Shown here one piece after another: positions 62,378 to 64,000 of a stretch of DNA of 64,000 bases (positions are counted from its first letter, which is position 1; each line of letters starts with the position of its first letter). The notes beneath the pieces were generated by a model. The model had not been told where the DNA came from. It ran no database searches and worked only from the letters and a program-made list of their open reading frames with translations. Source of the stretch: DATFVA01 sp963832715 (GTDB taxonomy: Bacteria; Bacteroidota; Ignavibacteria; Ignavibacteriales; Ignavibacteriaceae). Position numbers and translations under genes: made by a program. The stretch is taken from the NCBI GenBank assembly GCA_963832715.1, contig CAWHVB010000005.1, positions 620,001 to 684,000 on the forward strand, written 5' to 3'.

Positions 62378-64000
62378 ATGTTAACAAAAACTAAATTATT
62401 TTTAGGGATAATCCTTTTACTTCCCTCCCTGGTTTTCGCGCAGTTCGGTAAAAATAAAGTGCAGTATAAAGACTTCACATGGTATTATATACAGACTGAT
62501 CATTTCGATATCTACTTTACCGATGGCGGCGATAATCTGGCAGAGTTCACCTCAAAGGAAGCTGAGTCCTCACTCACCTCTATCCAGAAAAGTTTTGATT
62601 ACAGAATTAATAACAGGATCTCGATTATTGTATATAATTCACAGAATGATTTCCAGGAAACAAACATAACTGACCAGTATCTCAGTGAGGGAATTGAAGG
62701 CTTTACCGAACTTTTTAAGAACAGGGTAGTGATCCAGTTTATGGGTTCCTATAAGGAATTCCGTCACCTTATTCATCACGAACTTACACATGCTGTAATT
62801 AATGATATGTTCTATGGCGGTTCTATCCAGAATATAATTTCTAATAATATAACAGTTAATCTTCCCGGATGGTTTAATGAGGGTATGGCTGAATATCAGT
62901 CTTTAGGCTGGGACATAAACACAGATATGTTTATCCGCGATGCCGCAATAAGTGAATACCTCCCGGATATTCAGAACCTCGGCGGATATTTTGCCTACCG
63001 CGGGGGACAGGCTGTATTCTACTATATCGCCAAAAAGTATGGTAAAGAAAAGATAGGGGAACTGATTAATAAGGTTAAGGGATCAGGCAGCGTTGAGGAA
63101 GGGATAAGGGCTTCTATAGGATTGAGTCTTGAAGAACTCAATGAAAGATGGAAAAAGGACATCAGGAAAACTTATTGGCCTGATGTTGCTATCCGGCAGG
63201 ATCCGGATGAATTTGCCAAACGCCTGACAGATAACCGTAAAGTAGGAGGTTTTTATAATACAAGTCCGGCTCTATCACCTCAGGGTGATAAGATTGCTTT
63301 CATAACTGACAGAAATTATTATTTCGATGTTTACCTCATGGATGCAATAGACGGTAAGATTATTAAAAAACTTGTTGCAGGGAACAGGACACCCGACTTT
63401 GAAGAACTGAATATAATTACCCCTAGTCTTACCTGGTCGCCCGACGGTGAAAAGATCGCTCTTTCGGTTAAAAGCGGCGGTTATGATGTTATATACTTGA
63501 TCGATGTGGAGAGCGAAGATAAAGAGGTAATCGATGTTCAGCTCGATGGAATTCAAAGCGTTAACTGGTCGCCCGATGGAAATAAACTTGCTTTTGTAGG
63601 TCATACCGCTAAGGAATCTGATATTTATGTCTATGATTTAGTTACTCAAAAACTTGAAAATCTGACTGATGATATCTTTTCCGATAAAGATCCTGCATGG
63701 ACACAGGATAGTAAAAAACTATATTTTGTGTCCGACCGTGGGAATAACTTAGATGCAAAGAAACTTCCTAAATCATTCAAGATATATAATTTCAATTACG
63801 GCCAGAATGATATCTACGATATCGATATTGACAGCAAAGAAATCTCGCGTATAACTAATACTCCTGATGATAATGAATCGTTTCCGGTTGTTGGTCCTGA
63901 AGGAAACAACCTCTTATTCATCTCAGATCAGAATGGAATTAATAATATTTATAAGCTTGATCTGACTAAAAACGGATCTGCTGTACCTGTAACAAATTCA
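62378..64000 (+). CDS. Exported metalloprotease with TolB-like repeats (3' end cut)
   Basis: The first 541 codons of an exported protein that runs off the right edge. After a signal peptide (to about residue 22, LVFAQ) comes a gluzincin-type peptidase domain: HELTHAV gives the zinc-binding HExxH and GWFNEGMAEY the third-ligand Glu. Next are TolB/PD40 propeller repeats (ALSPQGDKIAFITDRN, TWSPDGEKIALSV, NWSPDGNKLAFVG). The start ATG follows rnr by 22 bases, so it may share the transcript. Families with this layout are known in Bacteroidota, but their substrates are not. The missing C-terminus may hold a barrel or sorting domain. Confidence 0.88.
   Translation, partial: MLTKTKLFLGIILLLPSLVFAQFGKNKVQYKDFTWYYIQTDHFDIYFTDGGDNLAEFTSKEAESSLTSIQKSFDYRINNRISIIVYNSQNDFQETNITDQYLSEGIEGFTELFKNRVVIQFMGSYKEFRHLIHHELTHAVINDMFYGGSIQNIISNNITVNLPGWFNEGMAEYQSLGWDINTDMFIRDAAISEYLPDIQNLGGYFAYRGGQAVFYYIAKKYGKEKIGELINKVKGSGSVEEGIRASIGLSLEELNERWKKDIRKTYWPDVAIRQDPDEFAKRLTDNRKVGGFYNTSPALSPQGDKIAFITDRNYYFDVYLMDAIDGKIIKKLVAGNRTPDFEELNIITPSLTWSPDGEKIALSVKSGGYDVIYLIDVESEDKEVIDVQLDGIQSVNWSPDGNKLAFVGHTAKESDIYVYDLVTQKLENLTDDIFSDKDPAWTQDSKKLYFVSDRGNNLDAKKLPKSFKIYNFNYGQNDIYDIDIDSKEISRITNTPDDNESFPVVGPEGNNLLFISDQNGINNIYKLDLTKNGSAVPVTNS

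Noticed and set aside
1..64000. tRNA, rRNA or riboswitch genes
   Set aside because: No cloverleaf, rRNA-like or known riboswitch-like conserved stretch was recognised in the gaps by eye; a covariance-model search would be decisive.

Overview
The window looks like a piece of a chromosome from the Bacteroidota/Chlorobiota side of the tree, most likely an Ignavibacteria-type organism. Three large secreted proteins end in the type IX secretion sorting domain that opens with a QNYPNPFNPST motif. LpxC and FabZ are fused in one polypeptide, a TamB/BamA/Skp/Lpx envelope set is present, several upstream regions carry a TAnnTTTG element, and the DNA is moderately AT-rich. This placement is inferred from gene content; no rRNA or tRNA gene was seen.

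Region by region. 1-11 kb: the 5' part of katG, then secreted and lipoproteins (T9SS substrates, a PEGA-domain lipoprotein, a small outer-membrane barrel, an alpha/beta hydrolase), interrupted by a complete insertion sequence at 3341-4795 flanked by a 16-bp target duplication. 11-22.5 kb: a tricorn-like secreted protease, a chemoreceptor, a DUF4386 membrane protein, an AAA_14/DUF4143 ATPase, two unknown overlapping genes and a secreted GH13 glucan hydrolase. 22.5-29 kb: a compact accessory locus made of a small exported protein with six Cys-Pro-Tyr/Phe motifs, two small exported proteins with EF-hand/thrombospondin-3-like Asp loops and basic Gly-rich tails, an outer-membrane barrel, and a sigma-54-type two-component system. 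Sigma-54-like promoters and paired upstream sites sit in front of the two Asp-loop genes. This is the best candidate here for an undescribed system, probably sensing and binding a metal or cofactor in the envelope. 29-42 kb: a DMT-family transporter, an NAD(P)-binding protein, a multi-PAS hybrid histidine kinase, GTP-dependent PEP carboxykinase, a lone MlaE permease, a branched-chain aminotransferase and a large T9SS propeller protein. 41.5-43 kb: lexA with two tandem operator-like palindromes in its promoter, followed by two small unrecognised genes in an apparent operon. 43-64 kb: a long envelope-biogenesis run (uppS, bamA, two skp/ompH, lpxD, lpxC-fabZ, lpxA, a lipoate/octanoate transferase, panB, a propeller protein, hldE split as kinase and nucleotidyltransferase, tamB, rnr and a secreted metalloprotease with TolB-like repeats cut by the window end).

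Three genes (the sigma-54 regulator, the hybrid kinase and uppS) are each broken by one small indel in a G/C run. Because uppS is normally essential, these look more like sequence errors than real decay. Two intergenic regions 31 kb apart carry the same 11-bp tandem repeat in opposite orientations. No CRISPR array, prophage or origin was found.
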